Assembly (NCBI RefSeq): GCF_001586165.1
Contig: NZ_CP014608.1
Coordinates: 4,588,001 to 4,652,000, forward strand
Source of the DNA: Obesumbacterium proteus
Lineage (GTDB): Bacteria > Pseudomonadota > Gammaproteobacteria > Enterobacterales > Enterobacteriaceae
Direction of reading: 5' to 3'
DNA length: 64,000 nt
The first letter of the stretch is position 1; every line of letters begins with the position of its first letter. Positions 9,210-17,153 of the stretch are shown in pieces. Under the pieces are notes generated by a model that saw only the letters and a list, made by a program, of their open reading frames with translations, searched no databases and was not told the DNA's origin. Both the position numbers and the translations under genes were made by a program.

Positions 9210-9746
9210 TTAACCTCTTTTACGGCGATAAGCAGGAGATGATGGGCGCGTCGTTGGCGGCAACACTTCCTGTAATGGCATGACCACGGGCGAAAATTCT
9301 TTCATCACCCGACGATATACATCGCGTTTAAATGAGACAACCTGACGCACTGGATACCAAAAACTGACCCAGCGCCAGCCGTCAAATTCAGGCGTACTAC
9401 TTCTTTGCATGTTGATTTCAGACTCATTGCACATCAGTTGCAATAAGAACCAACGCTGCTTTTGGCCGATACAAACCGGCTTTGTATCCCAACGCACCAA
9501 ACGTTTAGGTAATTTATAGCGTAACCAGTTGCGGGTTGATGCAAGAATTTTAACGTCCTTTCGCCCCAGCCCCACTTCCTCAAACAGTTCGCGGTACATC
9601 GCCTGTTCGGCGGTTTCTCCCGGATTAATTCCCCCTTGAGGAAACTGCCAAGAGTTCTGACCAAAGCGACGGGCCCAAAGTACTTGCCCCTGCCGATTAC
9701 AGATTACGATACCCACGTTCGGGCGGTAGCCATCATCATCGATCAC
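9210..9746 (-). CDS. rppH: RNA pyrophosphohydrolase RppH
   Basis: This 178-residue Nudix hydrolase removes pyrophosphate from the 5' end of mRNA and so triggers RNase E decay. The Nudix box is complete: GGINPGETAEQAMYRELFEEVGL near residues 38-60. The C-terminus SAYRRKRG-like basic tail (SPAYRRKRG) is conserved. E. coli RppH is 176 residues. It is divergent from mutH across the DARS2-like region. Confidence 0.96.
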   Translation of the reverse strand: MIDDDGYRPNVGIVICNRQGQVLWARRFGQNSWQFPQGGINPGETAEQAMYRELFEEVGLGRKDVKILASTRNWLRYKLPKRLVRWDTKPVCIGQKQRWFLLQLMCNESEINMQRSSTPEFDGWRWVSFWYPVRQVVSFKRDVYRRVMKEFSPVVMPLQEVLPPTTRPSSPAYRRKRG

Positions 9747-10457
9747 TGGACTACCTCAATAGCAAATTCGCAAGATAGGGTGATTGTTTCACACTCCCCT
9801 GTGGTGGTAAACCACCGCATGAAATCGGGTAAAAAACGGATAACATTGGGATAACTCACAGATTCATCCATAGTTATAAACATTGTTCCCTCCACAACAT
9901 CGTTTTTATTCACTTTTTCTGTGGATATATTTGTGTAGAACTTCAGGGGAAGTGATGTAAACCTTTGGATAGCTCAAAACAACTCGTTTTACATATCCTG
10001 ACATTAATCTTATATATCAGTTAAATAGGTATAACCAATCATATCACTAATAAGCAAAAATGTGACCTATGCACGGTTTGGATCTTAGCTTGTTCAAAGA
10101 TCGTCCAATGGCGATTTTATCCACAGCTTATTCGCCAAACTTGCACACTGAGGCGACAATTTCCCAAAAAACCCCCTACGTCAAGCCTGTAAATCAAACC
10201 AGTGATCGGTAAATAAATGGGTTATCCCAAAAATCTGTGGATAAATAGGTGTAAGATCCTGTTCATTGTCGGTGTCTAGTCTTGCACAACAAATTTTTTA
10301 AAATGCCGTACAAAAGAAAATTTCGATAATTTCTTTTATGAATCATGGTATTATTTCCGGCTCGGTGCAAATAACTCGGCACCAAATTTTACTCACAGCG
10401 AGCAGTTCATTTTTTAACCACTTCGTGAGTTCTATTAAAATTAGTGAAATTTCAACG
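9747..10457. promoter_or_regulatory. DARS2-like DnaA-reactivating region between rppH and mutH
   Basis: In E. coli the mutH-ygdP (rppH) intergenic region is DARS2, a chromosomal site that promotes ADP-DnaA to ATP-DnaA exchange. The same gap here is 711 bp, AT-rich and gene-free. It carries two perfect DnaA boxes in opposite orientation: TTATCCACA at 10117-10125 (+) and TGTGGATAA at 10236-10244 (-). One-mismatch TGTGGATAT lies at 9920-9928, and a weaker TTATCCCAA at 10222-10230. The promoters of rppH and mutH must also lie here. Position and boxes are seen; the function is inferred from the E. coli locus. Confidence 0.75.
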
Positions 10458-11144
10458 ATGACAACACCTCAACTCCCCACCACCACGCCTGAAAATGTGC
10501 AGCAACTGTTAAATCGCGCCCAGTCGCTGGCCGGTTATACATTAGGTGAACTCGCGGCTAGAGCGAACATCGCTATTCCACGCGATTTGAAGCGGGATAA
10601 GGGTTGGGTTGGCATGCTGTTAGAGTTATATCTCGGTGCCAGCGCGGGTAGTAAGCCTGAGCAAGACTTTCCCGAGAGAGGCGTTGAACTCAAGACCATC
10701 CCCATCGACAGCCGTGGAAAACCATTAGAAACCACCTTCGTTTGCGTAGCGCCCCTAACGGGAAACAGCGGCGTAACGTGGGAATCAAGCCATGTGCGTC
10801 ACAAACTACAGCGCGTTCTGTGGATCCCCGTTGAAGGCGAACGGCAAATTCCACTGGAACAGCGTCGAGTGGGTAGCCCGTTATTGTGGACACCCAACGA
10901 AGAGGAAAACGAGCAGCTCAAACGCGATTGGGAAGAATTGATGGATATGATCGTGCTGGGTAAAGTGGAGCGCATTACCGCCCGCCACGGCGAAGTGTTA
11001 CAAATCAGACCTAAAGCGGCCAACAGCCGTGCGTTGACCGAAGCCACAGGTGAACATGGGGAACCCATACTCACGCTCCCACGCGGTTTTTACCTCAAGA
11101 AAAACTTCACCGCAGCCCTGCTCGCACGCCACTTTCTGCTATAG
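10458..11144 (+). CDS. mutH: DNA mismatch repair endonuclease MutH
   Basis: This 228-residue endonuclease nicks the unmethylated strand at hemimethylated GATC sites when activated by MutS-MutL. Catalytic residues are visible in DFPERGVELKTI (Asp, then Glu-x-Lys). The segment GYTLGELAARA and the C-terminal LPRGFYLKKNFTAALLARHFLL match E. coli MutH (229). The start at 10458 (MTTPQLP) is preferred over 10338, which would add 40 residues with no counterpart in the family. Confidence 0.95.
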   Translation: MTTPQLPTTTPENVQQLLNRAQSLAGYTLGELAARANIAIPRDLKRDKGWVGMLLELYLGASAGSKPEQDFPERGVELKTIPIDSRGKPLETTFVCVAPLTGNSGVTWESSHVRHKLQRVLWIPVEGERQIPLEQRRVGSPLLWTPNEEENEQLKRDWEELMDMIVLGKVERITARHGEVLQIRPKAANSRALTEATGEHGEPILTLPRGFYLKKNFTAALLARHFLL

Positions 11145-11244
11145 CGCCAAGCTCTCCTGAGCATTTCACGACGTTCATAGGATCCCTCAACGGTCAAGAA
11201 AGCGTATAATCTTCGTTTATCGTTTATTTAGGTAGTACTGAGTC

Positions 11245-11961
11245 ATGTTTGAATGGATTGTGGATCCCAATGCCTGGTTAGCGCTCGGCACGCTGACTAT
11301 TCTAGAAATCGTCCTTGGCATTGATAACATTATTTTCTTATCTCTGGTTGTCGCCAAACTTCCTAAAGCACAGCAAAACAAAGCCCGCCGCATCGGCCTG
11401 CTGGCGGCCATGGGGATGCGTTTATGCTTGTTAGCTTCCATTGCGTGGGTTGTTCGCTTAACGCACCCACTCTTTAGCGCATTTGGTCATGCCGTCTCTA
11501 CTCGCGACCTCATTTTGCTATTAGGTGGTTTGTTCCTGATTTATAAAGCGATAAAAGAGATCCACGAAACCATTGAGGGCGGTGGTGAAGACATCACTAC
11601 CAACGTCCATTCGTTTTTAGGTGCCATCGTACAAATCATGCTGCTGGATATTATCTTCAGCTTGGATTCGGTGATTACCGCCGTCGGTCTGTCCGATCAT
11701 CTGTTTATTATGATGGCGGCCGTGGTGATTGCCGTAGGCGTGATGATGTTTGCTGCTCGCCCAATCGGCGAATTTGTTGCCCGCCATCCATCGGTAAAAA
11801 TGCTGGCGCTATCCTTCCTGATACTGGTTGGCTTTACCCTAATTCTTGAAAGCTTCGGCATACATGTACCCAAAGGCTACATCTACTTTGCGATGTTCTT
11901 CTCAATGACGGTTGAAGCGCTGAATTTACTGCGTAGCAAAAAAGAAAAAAGCAGCGACTAA
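11245..11961 (+). CDS. ygdQ: TerC-family inner-membrane protein YgdQ
   Basis: This 238-residue integral membrane protein of the TerC/YgdQ family shows about seven hydrophobic segments. It carries the two acidic signature motifs LEIVLGIDNIIFLS near residue 20 and LLDIIFSLDSVITAVG near residue 135, which in TerC-like proteins are thought to bind metal or substrate. Family members are linked to metal homeostasis (tellurite resistance, manganese export), but the exact role of YgdQ is not settled. The mutH-ygdQ order is as in E. coli; the next gene is not. Confidence 0.88.
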   Translation: MFEWIVDPNAWLALGTLTILEIVLGIDNIIFLSLVVAKLPKAQQNKARRIGLLAAMGMRLCLLASIAWVVRLTHPLFSAFGHAVSTRDLILLLGGLFLIYKAIKEIHETIEGGGEDITTNVHSFLGAIVQIMLLDIIFSLDSVITAVGLSDHLFIMMAAVVIAVGVMMFAARPIGEFVARHPSVKMLALSFLILVGFTLILESFGIHVPKGYIYFAMFFSMTVEALNLLRSKKEKSSD

Positions 11962-11985
11962 CATCAGATTAGTCATACAGAAATA

Positions 11986-12012
11986 AAAAGGAGAACTCTG
12001 GTTCTCCTTTTT
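11986..12012. terminator. Bidirectional terminator between ygdQ and the 12015 gene
   Basis: The stem GAGAAC / GTTCTC (11991-11996, 12001-12006) is extended by flanking AAAAG / CTTTT pairs and followed by a T-run on the + strand and preceded by an A-run for the - strand. It separates two convergent genes. Confidence 0.85.
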
Positions 12013-12014
12013 TA

Positions 12015-12848
12015 TTAGCCTAATCGGTCACAGTCTTTCTTATCCATCACAAAGATATGTTCGAGCTGGTCAACATGATATACGTACATGATTTTCATAT
12101 TGTAATGGCGAATCCCTTTCTCTTTGCAATGTGCAATAAAGTCATCCTTAGCATGTTTGGCTAAAGTGCTTTCAATCGGCTCATCCGATGGCGGAATAAC
12201 ACGAAAAACAAACACCAGCGTTTTCCCTTCTAGCCTAACCCGACGCAGTTTAAACATACTGTCCGAACTATCAGCTTGCGGAGCCGTATCCACATAGCGT
12301 TTCAGCATTTCGCGACGATATTCAATCCATTGCAGTGGATCTTCTTTTTTCTTTTCAATCCAGCGAAACGCATATCCGCTGCTCAGTAAAGCCGCCAGTA
12401 AGGCAATCAAACACAATAATCCAACCGGCTTGCACCTGCGCTGCGCCAACCACAGTGGCCGCTCGATGCCACGATAAAACTGAGTATTCGCTACGACACC
12501 GAATAAAAAGAATAGCGAAAACAATGTCGATATAACGAGGTTAAACGTTGTGCCATCAATAAATAAATACAACAGCATGGCGTGAAAAGCAGCGAATAAT
12601 ATCCAACTGCATACCGTTGGATATTTAAACATGCCGAGGAGTAAAAGAAGTGTTGCTGGGCCATAAACCAGACAAGCGATGCGATAGGCGTTTTCATGCA
12701 TGCTTTCCGGATACACCAATACCGTTAGTAAGGTAATAAATACAACACTTGCTGCAGCCATTATCCCGCAAAGTCGATAGAAACGGAGATGTTCTCCAAC
12801 TTCACTTTCAATAAGGGATTGCTTATCTGCTGGACTATTTTCTTTCAT
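12015..12848 (-). CDS. Uncharacterised membrane protein, 277 residues
   Basis: I do not recognise this family. An N-terminal cytoplasmic stretch is followed by about five hydrophobic segments near residues 27-47, 56-75, 80-98, 104-125 and 142-163. A hydrophilic C-terminal domain of roughly 110 residues follows, rich in charged residues, with two Cys-containing short motifs (HCKEKG, DKKDCDRLG). The domain after the last helix reads like a soluble sensory or binding module. It stands alone between ygdQ and phoA, where E. coli has none of these genes. It is converging with ygdQ and reads in the same direction as phoA. Function unknown; it is likely a real gene given the even membrane topology and the terminator at its 3' end. 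Confidence 0.7.
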   Translation of the reverse strand: MKENSPADKQSLIESEVGEHLRFYRLCGIMAAASVVFITLLTVLVYPESMHENAYRIACLVYGPATLLLLLGMFKYPTVCSWILFAAFHAMLLYLFIDGTTFNLVISTLFSLFFLFGVVANTQFYRGIERPLWLAQRRCKPVGLLCLIALLAALLSSGYAFRWIEKKKEDPLQWIEYRREMLKRYVDTAPQADSSDSMFKLRRVRLEGKTLVFVFRVIPPSDEPIESTLAKHAKDDFIAHCKEKGIRHYNMKIMYVYHVDQLEHIFVMDKKDCDRLG

Positions 12849-13150
12849 AAGATAACGCGCGACACATACTGCCTATGAAAATACTTATAGCCAAAACATA
12901 ACATGCAATAAGGTATTACCGCAGAGTTACTTTATCTAAACACTATCTATTTTTTAGGAGGTGCGCCAAGAAACGCCCACCTCCTCACCGTTAAATAGAG
13001 ATGAACTTCCATCCAATCTCCGGTACTTATCTTTATATAATAAGGATATACCCAAAATAATTCGAGTTGCATCGAGGCGGCAAGTAAGTGATTCGGGTGA
13101 GTGAGCACAGCCAACAAAGATACAGCTTGAACTATGATGGATATAAACAG
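12849..13150. other. Gene-free gap downstream of phoA
   Basis: The gap holds a perfect 8-bp inverted repeat (AGGAGGTG at 12956-12963, CACCTCCT at 12978-12985) and one full copy of the MITE-like repeat (13044-13144). The hairpin is flanked by Ts on the left in the + sense, so it does not look like a phoA terminator. No small ORF is convincing. Confidence 0.4.
13044..13144. repeat. MITE-like imperfect inverted repeat, full copy
   Basis: This is a roughly 100-bp element starting ATATACCCAAAATAATTCGA and ending TTGAACTATGATGGATAT; its ends are imperfect inverted repeats of each other. Its body contains GGCGGCAAGTAAGTGA and GCACAGCCAACAAAGA. Related copies lie at 14719, 19744 and 46115. Such elements are familiar in enterobacterial intergenic regions but I cannot assign a formal name. 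Confidence 0.65.
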
Positions 13151-14572
13151 CTACTTAATTCCCATCGCATTACGCATGGTAAAGAACAGATCGGTTTGAT
13201 CGGTCAAGCCAACCACGTTACCCGCATGTGGCCCATAGGCCGCGACACGAAGCTGAGTTCCGGTGTGTTCCTGCGAATCACCCTCAGAATTGCCGTAGCT
13301 AATAGCCATCACCGCGCCATCTTTAGTCGTTAACGCCTGAGTCAGCCCCGGCGCTTTACTGTCAGGTGCAATAATCTGGCTTGAATGGGCATGGTCGGCG
13401 GTTACTATCACCAAGGTATTGCCATCTTTACGCGCAAATTCTAATGCTTTTTGTACCGCTTCATCTAAATCAACGGTTTCACCAAATTGCCCACAAGGGT
13501 TGGCGGCATGATCTTGTTTGTCGATCGACGCACCTTCTACCTGCAAGAAGAAACCTTTTGGATTCTTATCTAACAACGAAATCGCTTTTTCAGTCATCTG
13601 CGCCAACGTCGGCGTAGAAGCACTACGTTCAGGATTAACGCTACAGGTTACCGGCGCACCATCCAGATTCCCATGATAGGTCGCTTTTGGCCCCTGCCAG
13701 CGTACCGGCATATTGCCTTCAGAAAAGAGCCCGAGAACCGGCGTTTTCTGGTCTGCAATACTCAGCTTGTTCAGCGCATCCAGATTCGTAACTACCTGAT
13801 AACCCAGTCCTTCGGCCTGCTGCATCAATGTTTTGTCTTTCCAATCGCCTGAATTTGCCGTTTCAGAGAACGTTTTAGCCCCACCGCCCAGCGTTACGTC
13901 GGCACGGGTTTTTAGAAGCTGCTCGGTAATAGAGCCTTCACCGCCATTTTCCAACGCATTCCCTGGGCACAGTTCTAGCGTTTTGCTTGGGCCATAGCAT
14001 TTCCGTGAGGTTACATGAGATGCCTGTGCCGCAGGCGTAGCGTCCTGCAATTCTGCCGTTGAGACATTACCCGTGGCTTTTCCCGCCGCTTTCGCAATCT
14101 CTAATAAGGTGCGATGAGACTTACCGTTCACATCTACACCCAGAGCACCGTTGTAGGTTTTCACGCCGGTGCTCCACGCGGTCGCAGAAGCCGCCGAGTC
14201 TGTGACATAGTCAGGTTTATGGCTCTTCTTATCCAAAGAGTAATGCGTGTATTGCCCCGTCAGCGGCAAGGCATCGATCCCTTTAAATTGGCCGCCAGCG
14301 CCTTCGGCATAGTTACGCGCAGAGGTAATTTCAGAATCCCCCATGCCGTCACCAATCAACAAAATGACATTTTTGGCCGTTTTATTACTTAAAGAAGCAA
14401 TGAGTGCGGTCGTTTGATCCTGCGTCATGCGTCGTGCACCGCCAAACTGAGTGATATCGCCTTGGGCTGCTCGCGCCGTTAAATCAGCGACAGCCGGATT
14501 AGCGGCCTGCACCGGTGGCATCAACATCATTAGGCTTAACATAGACAACGAAAAAATTTTATTAGAGGCCAC
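13151..14572 (-). CDS. phoA: Alkaline phosphatase PhoA
   Basis: This 473-residue periplasmic enzyme releases phosphate from phosphomonoesters during phosphate starvation. A Sec signal peptide (ASNKIFSLSMLSLMMLMPPVQA) precedes the mature protein. The catalytic serine is in DYVTDSAASATAW, metal ligands are in LLIGDGMGDSEI, FLQVEGASIDKQDHAANPCG and VTADHAHSSQI. The GTG start at 14572 is chosen because AAGGAG (14581-14586) lies exactly 8 bases upstream and the signal peptide then has normal length; upstream ATGs would give an abnormal N-terminal extension through the promoter. phoA lies near proC in E. coli, so this location beside tas is unusual. A Pho box lies 88 bases upstream. Confidence 0.95.
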   Translation of the reverse strand: MASNKIFSLSMLSLMMLMPPVQAANPAVADLTARAAQGDITQFGGARRMTQDQTTALIASLSNKTAKNVILLIGDGMGDSEITSARNYAEGAGGQFKGIDALPLTGQYTHYSLDKKSHKPDYVTDSAASATAWSTGVKTYNGALGVDVNGKSHRTLLEIAKAAGKATGNVSTAELQDATPAAQASHVTSRKCYGPSKTLELCPGNALENGGEGSITEQLLKTRADVTLGGGAKTFSETANSGDWKDKTLMQQAEGLGYQVVTNLDALNKLSIADQKTPVLGLFSEGNMPVRWQGPKATYHGNLDGAPVTCSVNPERSASTPTLAQMTEKAISLLDKNPKGFFLQVEGASIDKQDHAANPCGQFGETVDLDEAVQKALEFARKDGNTLVIVTADHAHSSQIIAPDSKAPGLTQALTTKDGAVMAISYGNSEGDSQEHTGTQLRVAAYGPHAGNVVGLTDQTDLFFTMRNAMGIK

Positions 14573-14632
14573 TTCACTATCTCCTTGTAAATAAATACTC
14601 TGCATATACGCGTCACGCTTCAAGATGCAGGC

Positions 14633-14688
14633 AGTATAAGAAGGCTCAGTGAAGGTTTTGTGACGGAGTTGTTCTAGAAATATGACAG
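14633..14688 (-). promoter_or_regulatory. phoA promoter with three-unit Pho box
   Basis: On the minus strand three 7-base units spaced by 4 bases follow one another: CTGTCAT (14682-14688), CTAGAAC (14671-14677) and CCGTCAC (14660-14666). The outer two are close to the PhoB half-site consensus CTGTCAT; the middle is degenerate. A TATACT -10 hexamer lies at 14633-14638. This predicts PhoB-activated transcription of phoA. Confidence 0.75.
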
Positions 14689-14718
14689 TGTGGCGTAACC
14701 TTGAAATATTGGAGTAGA

Positions 14719-14762
14719 TATATATCCAAAATAATTGGAGTTGCTTCAAGTATGAAGGGTAT
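14719..14762. repeat. Short copy of the MITE-like repeat
   Basis: This is a 44-bp internally deleted form: TATATCCAAAATAATTGGAG followed by TTGCTTCAAGTATGAAGGGT and ATA. The two ends pair with each other, so it can fold as a hairpin between the phoA Pho box and tas. Confidence 0.6.
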
Positions 14763-14858
14763 AGGCCCATATAATCTTGCTAAAGTGGTAGCAGAAATAA
14801 AATGAGGATGACGTTCCATCCTCTAAGAACACGTTCCATACATGAAGGATGCTCAGCT

Positions 14859-15899
14859 ATGCAATATCACCGCATTCCACACAGCTCGCTGGAAGTTAGC
14901 GAACTGGGTTTAGGAACCATGACGTTCGGGGAACAAAACAGCGAAGCTGATGCCCACGCACAACTCGATCTGGCGATTGCCAGCGGAATTAACCTGATTG
15001 ATACCGCAGAAATGTATCCGGTGCCGCCTCGCCCAGAAACTCAGGGTCTGACCGAGTCCTATATTGGCAGTTGGCTAGCCAAACGCGGCAACCGTGAGAA
15101 AATTGTGCTGGCGACGAAAATCACCGGCCCCGTGCGCAACAACGACAGTGGTATCCGCCCTGAACAAGCTCTCGATCGTAAAAACATTCGCGCCGCGCTG
15201 GATGCCAGCTTAAAGCGACTCAATACCGACTATGTCGATCTTTACCAGCTGCATTGGCCACAACGACCAACCAACTGTTTTGGTCAGCTTGGCTACCGCT
15301 ATACCGAACAGAAGCCGGCGGTCACGATCTTAGAAACCCTAGAAGCACTTTCTGAACAAGTTCGTGCGGGTAAAATTCGCTACATCGGGGTTTCTAACGA
15401 AACACCTTGGGGCGTTATGCGTTACCTACAGCTGGCGGAAAAACACGATCTGCCGCGTATCGTTTCCATCCAAAATCCCTACAGTTTGCTCAACCGCAGC
15501 TTCGAAGTGGGATTAGCTGAAATCAGTCAATATGAAGGCGTTGAGCTGCTGGCCTATTCTTGCTTAGGCTTCGGCACCTTAAGCGGCAAATACCTTAACG
15601 GAGCGAAACCCGCCACGGCGCGTAATACGCTGTTTAGCCGTTTCACTCGCTACACCAGCAAGCAAACCGAAGGTGCCGTTGCTGAATACGTCGCACTGGC
15701 GAAAAAACATGACTTAGATCCTGCGCAGATGGCATTGGCGTTTGTACGTCAGCAGCCATTTGTATCCAGCACTTTGCTGGGCGCAACCACGCTGGAACAG
15801 TTGAAGAGTAATATTGAAAGCAGAAATTTGGTGCTAAACGAAGATGTGTTGAAGGCTATTGATGAAATTCATAGCCGGTTTACTTATCCGGCGCCGTAA
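14859..15899 (+). CDS. tas: Aldo-keto reductase Tas
   Basis: This 346-residue NADPH-dependent aldo-keto reductase has the (beta/alpha)8 fold. The catalytic tyrosine and aspartate are in LIDTAEMYPVPPRPETQGL, the lysine in LATKITGP, and the cofactor-binding C-terminus in SSTLLGATTLEQLKSNI. It matches E. coli Tas, named for suppressing a tyrosine auxotrophy, almost end to end. The start at 14859 (MQYHRIPHSSLEVS) has AAGGA upstream and matches E. coli; the longer reading is rejected. It is convergent with lplT, the E. coli order. Confidence 0.94.
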   Translation: MQYHRIPHSSLEVSELGLGTMTFGEQNSEADAHAQLDLAIASGINLIDTAEMYPVPPRPETQGLTESYIGSWLAKRGNREKIVLATKITGPVRNNDSGIRPEQALDRKNIRAALDASLKRLNTDYVDLYQLHWPQRPTNCFGQLGYRYTEQKPAVTILETLEALSEQVRAGKIRYIGVSNETPWGVMRYLQLAEKHDLPRIVSIQNPYSLLNRSFEVGLAEISQYEGVELLAYSCLGFGTLSGKYLNGAKPATARNTLFSRFTRYTSKQTEGAVAEYVALAKKHDLDPAQMALAFVRQQPFVSSTLLGATTLEQLKSNIESRNLVLNEDVLKAIDEIHSRFTYPAP

Positions 15900-15905
15900 G
15901 CGCTA

Positions 15906-15936
15906 AAGTGGCCCTCCCTTTAGAGGGAGGGCACTT
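15906..15936. terminator. Hairpin between convergent tas and lplT
   Basis: GTGGCCCTCCCT pairs with AGGGAGGGCAC apart from one bulged base. It lies between two converging 3' ends. There is no strong T-run, so terminator function is probable but not certain. Confidence 0.55.
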
Positions 15937-15944
15937 AACATCAT

Positions 15945-17153
15945 TTAAATTTTGCGTTTTCTACGCACCACGTCCCATCCCCAGACGCCCGCGATTGCCA
16001 AGGCAAAGACTACGCCGAAACCCACGCCGATACCCACCACAGGGACACCGATTTTCACCACCAGCGAATACAATCCCAGCATCAGCAGCATGGCGGTGTT
16101 TTCGCCCAGATTCTGTACCGCGATGGCATTACCCGCGCCCACGCTGTGCCTTCCACGTTCTTGCAGCAACGCATTTAGCGGCACCACAAAGAAGCCGCCG
16201 CAAATACCCACCAGCACTAACAGCGCATAGGAAACCGATGGGCTGCTTTGCATTGCAAACCACGCCACCACAACGCCAATCAAAACGCCCGCTGGCAGAC
16301 AGCGTTTCACCGTAGTGAGCGTCACAAGTTTCGCCGCCGCCGCCGCACCAATCACAATCCCGACCGCCACCATCGCGTTCAGCAAAGTTGGCGTGGTGTT
16401 ATCCGTGATATTCAGCACTACCGGCACCCACAGCACGAGCAGAAAACGCAGCGTAACGCCTGCTCCCCAGAATAAGCTGGTACCAATCAGCGAGAAACGT
16501 GCTTCCTGATTATTCCACAGCACTCGACACGCATTGCCGAAGATCGACACCATACGGGCAGGGTTCCATGACTGCGCAGGATGCGCCGCATTGAGCTTCG
16601 GTATGAACCAGTTAGCCGCCACCGCTGCGCCATAAACCAATACGCACAGCGCCAATGCAGCGATCACGTTGAGATCCGCCATCATGCCGCCCGCCACCGA
16701 CCCAATAAGGATCGCCGCGATCGTGGAGGCCTCCATCAATCCGTTGGCTTTCACCAACTGATCGCCGCTGGTGATCTCGCCGAGAATACCGTATTTAGCC
16801 GGAGAGTAGGCCGCTGCGCCAATGCCCACGAGGGTATATCCCAAGAACGGATTAAAGCCAAAACAGATAACCAGCGCGCCCAACAGCTTCAGCGCATTGG
16901 CGACCATCATGACTCGGCCTTTGGAGAAGCTGTCGGCAAACTGCCCCACGAACGGGGCAAGAATGATATAAGTCGCCACAAACGCCATCTGTAAAACAGG
17001 CTGACTCCAATCGGGATAAAGCTGTTGTTTGATTACCGCAAGCGTGGCAAACAACAGCGCATTATCACCAAACGCAGAGAAAAACTGCGCCAGAATCACC
17101 GCCTTCATGCTGCGGTTTAACAGCGGCGCTATCGGACTTACTGCATCACTCAT
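15945..17153 (-). CDS. lplT: Lysophospholipid transporter LplT
   Basis: This 402-residue major-facilitator-superfamily inner-membrane protein flips lysophospholipids, mainly lyso-PE, to the cytoplasm for reacylation by Aas. About 10-12 hydrophobic segments are visible, with PAKYGILGEIT and the C-terminal basic tail WDVVRRKRKI. Its start overlaps the end of aas by 4 bases (ATGA), so the two are co-translated. Confidence 0.94.
   Translation of the reverse strand: MSDAVSPIAPLLNRSMKAVILAQFFSAFGDNALLFATLAVIKQQLYPDWSQPVLQMAFVATYIILAPFVGQFADSFSKGRVMMVANALKLLGALVICFGFNPFLGYTLVGIGAAAYSPAKYGILGEITSGDQLVKANGLMEASTIAAILIGSVAGGMMADLNVIAALALCVLVYGAAVAANWFIPKLNAAHPAQSWNPARMVSIFGNACRVLWNNQEARFSLIGTSLFWGAGVTLRFLLVLWVPVVLNITDNTTPTLLNAMVAVGIVIGAAAAAKLVTLTTVKRCLPAGVLIGVVVAWFAMQSSPSVSYALLVLVGICGGFFVVPLNALLQERGRHSVGAGNAIAVQNLGENTAMLLMLGLYSLVVKIGVPVVGIGVGFGVVFALAIAGVWGWDVVRRKRKI

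Noticed and set aside
9747..10337. DnaA boxes as a chromosomal origin (oriC)
   Set aside because: The flanking genes are rppH and mutH rather than mnmG/mioC, there are few GATC sites, and the location fits DARS2.
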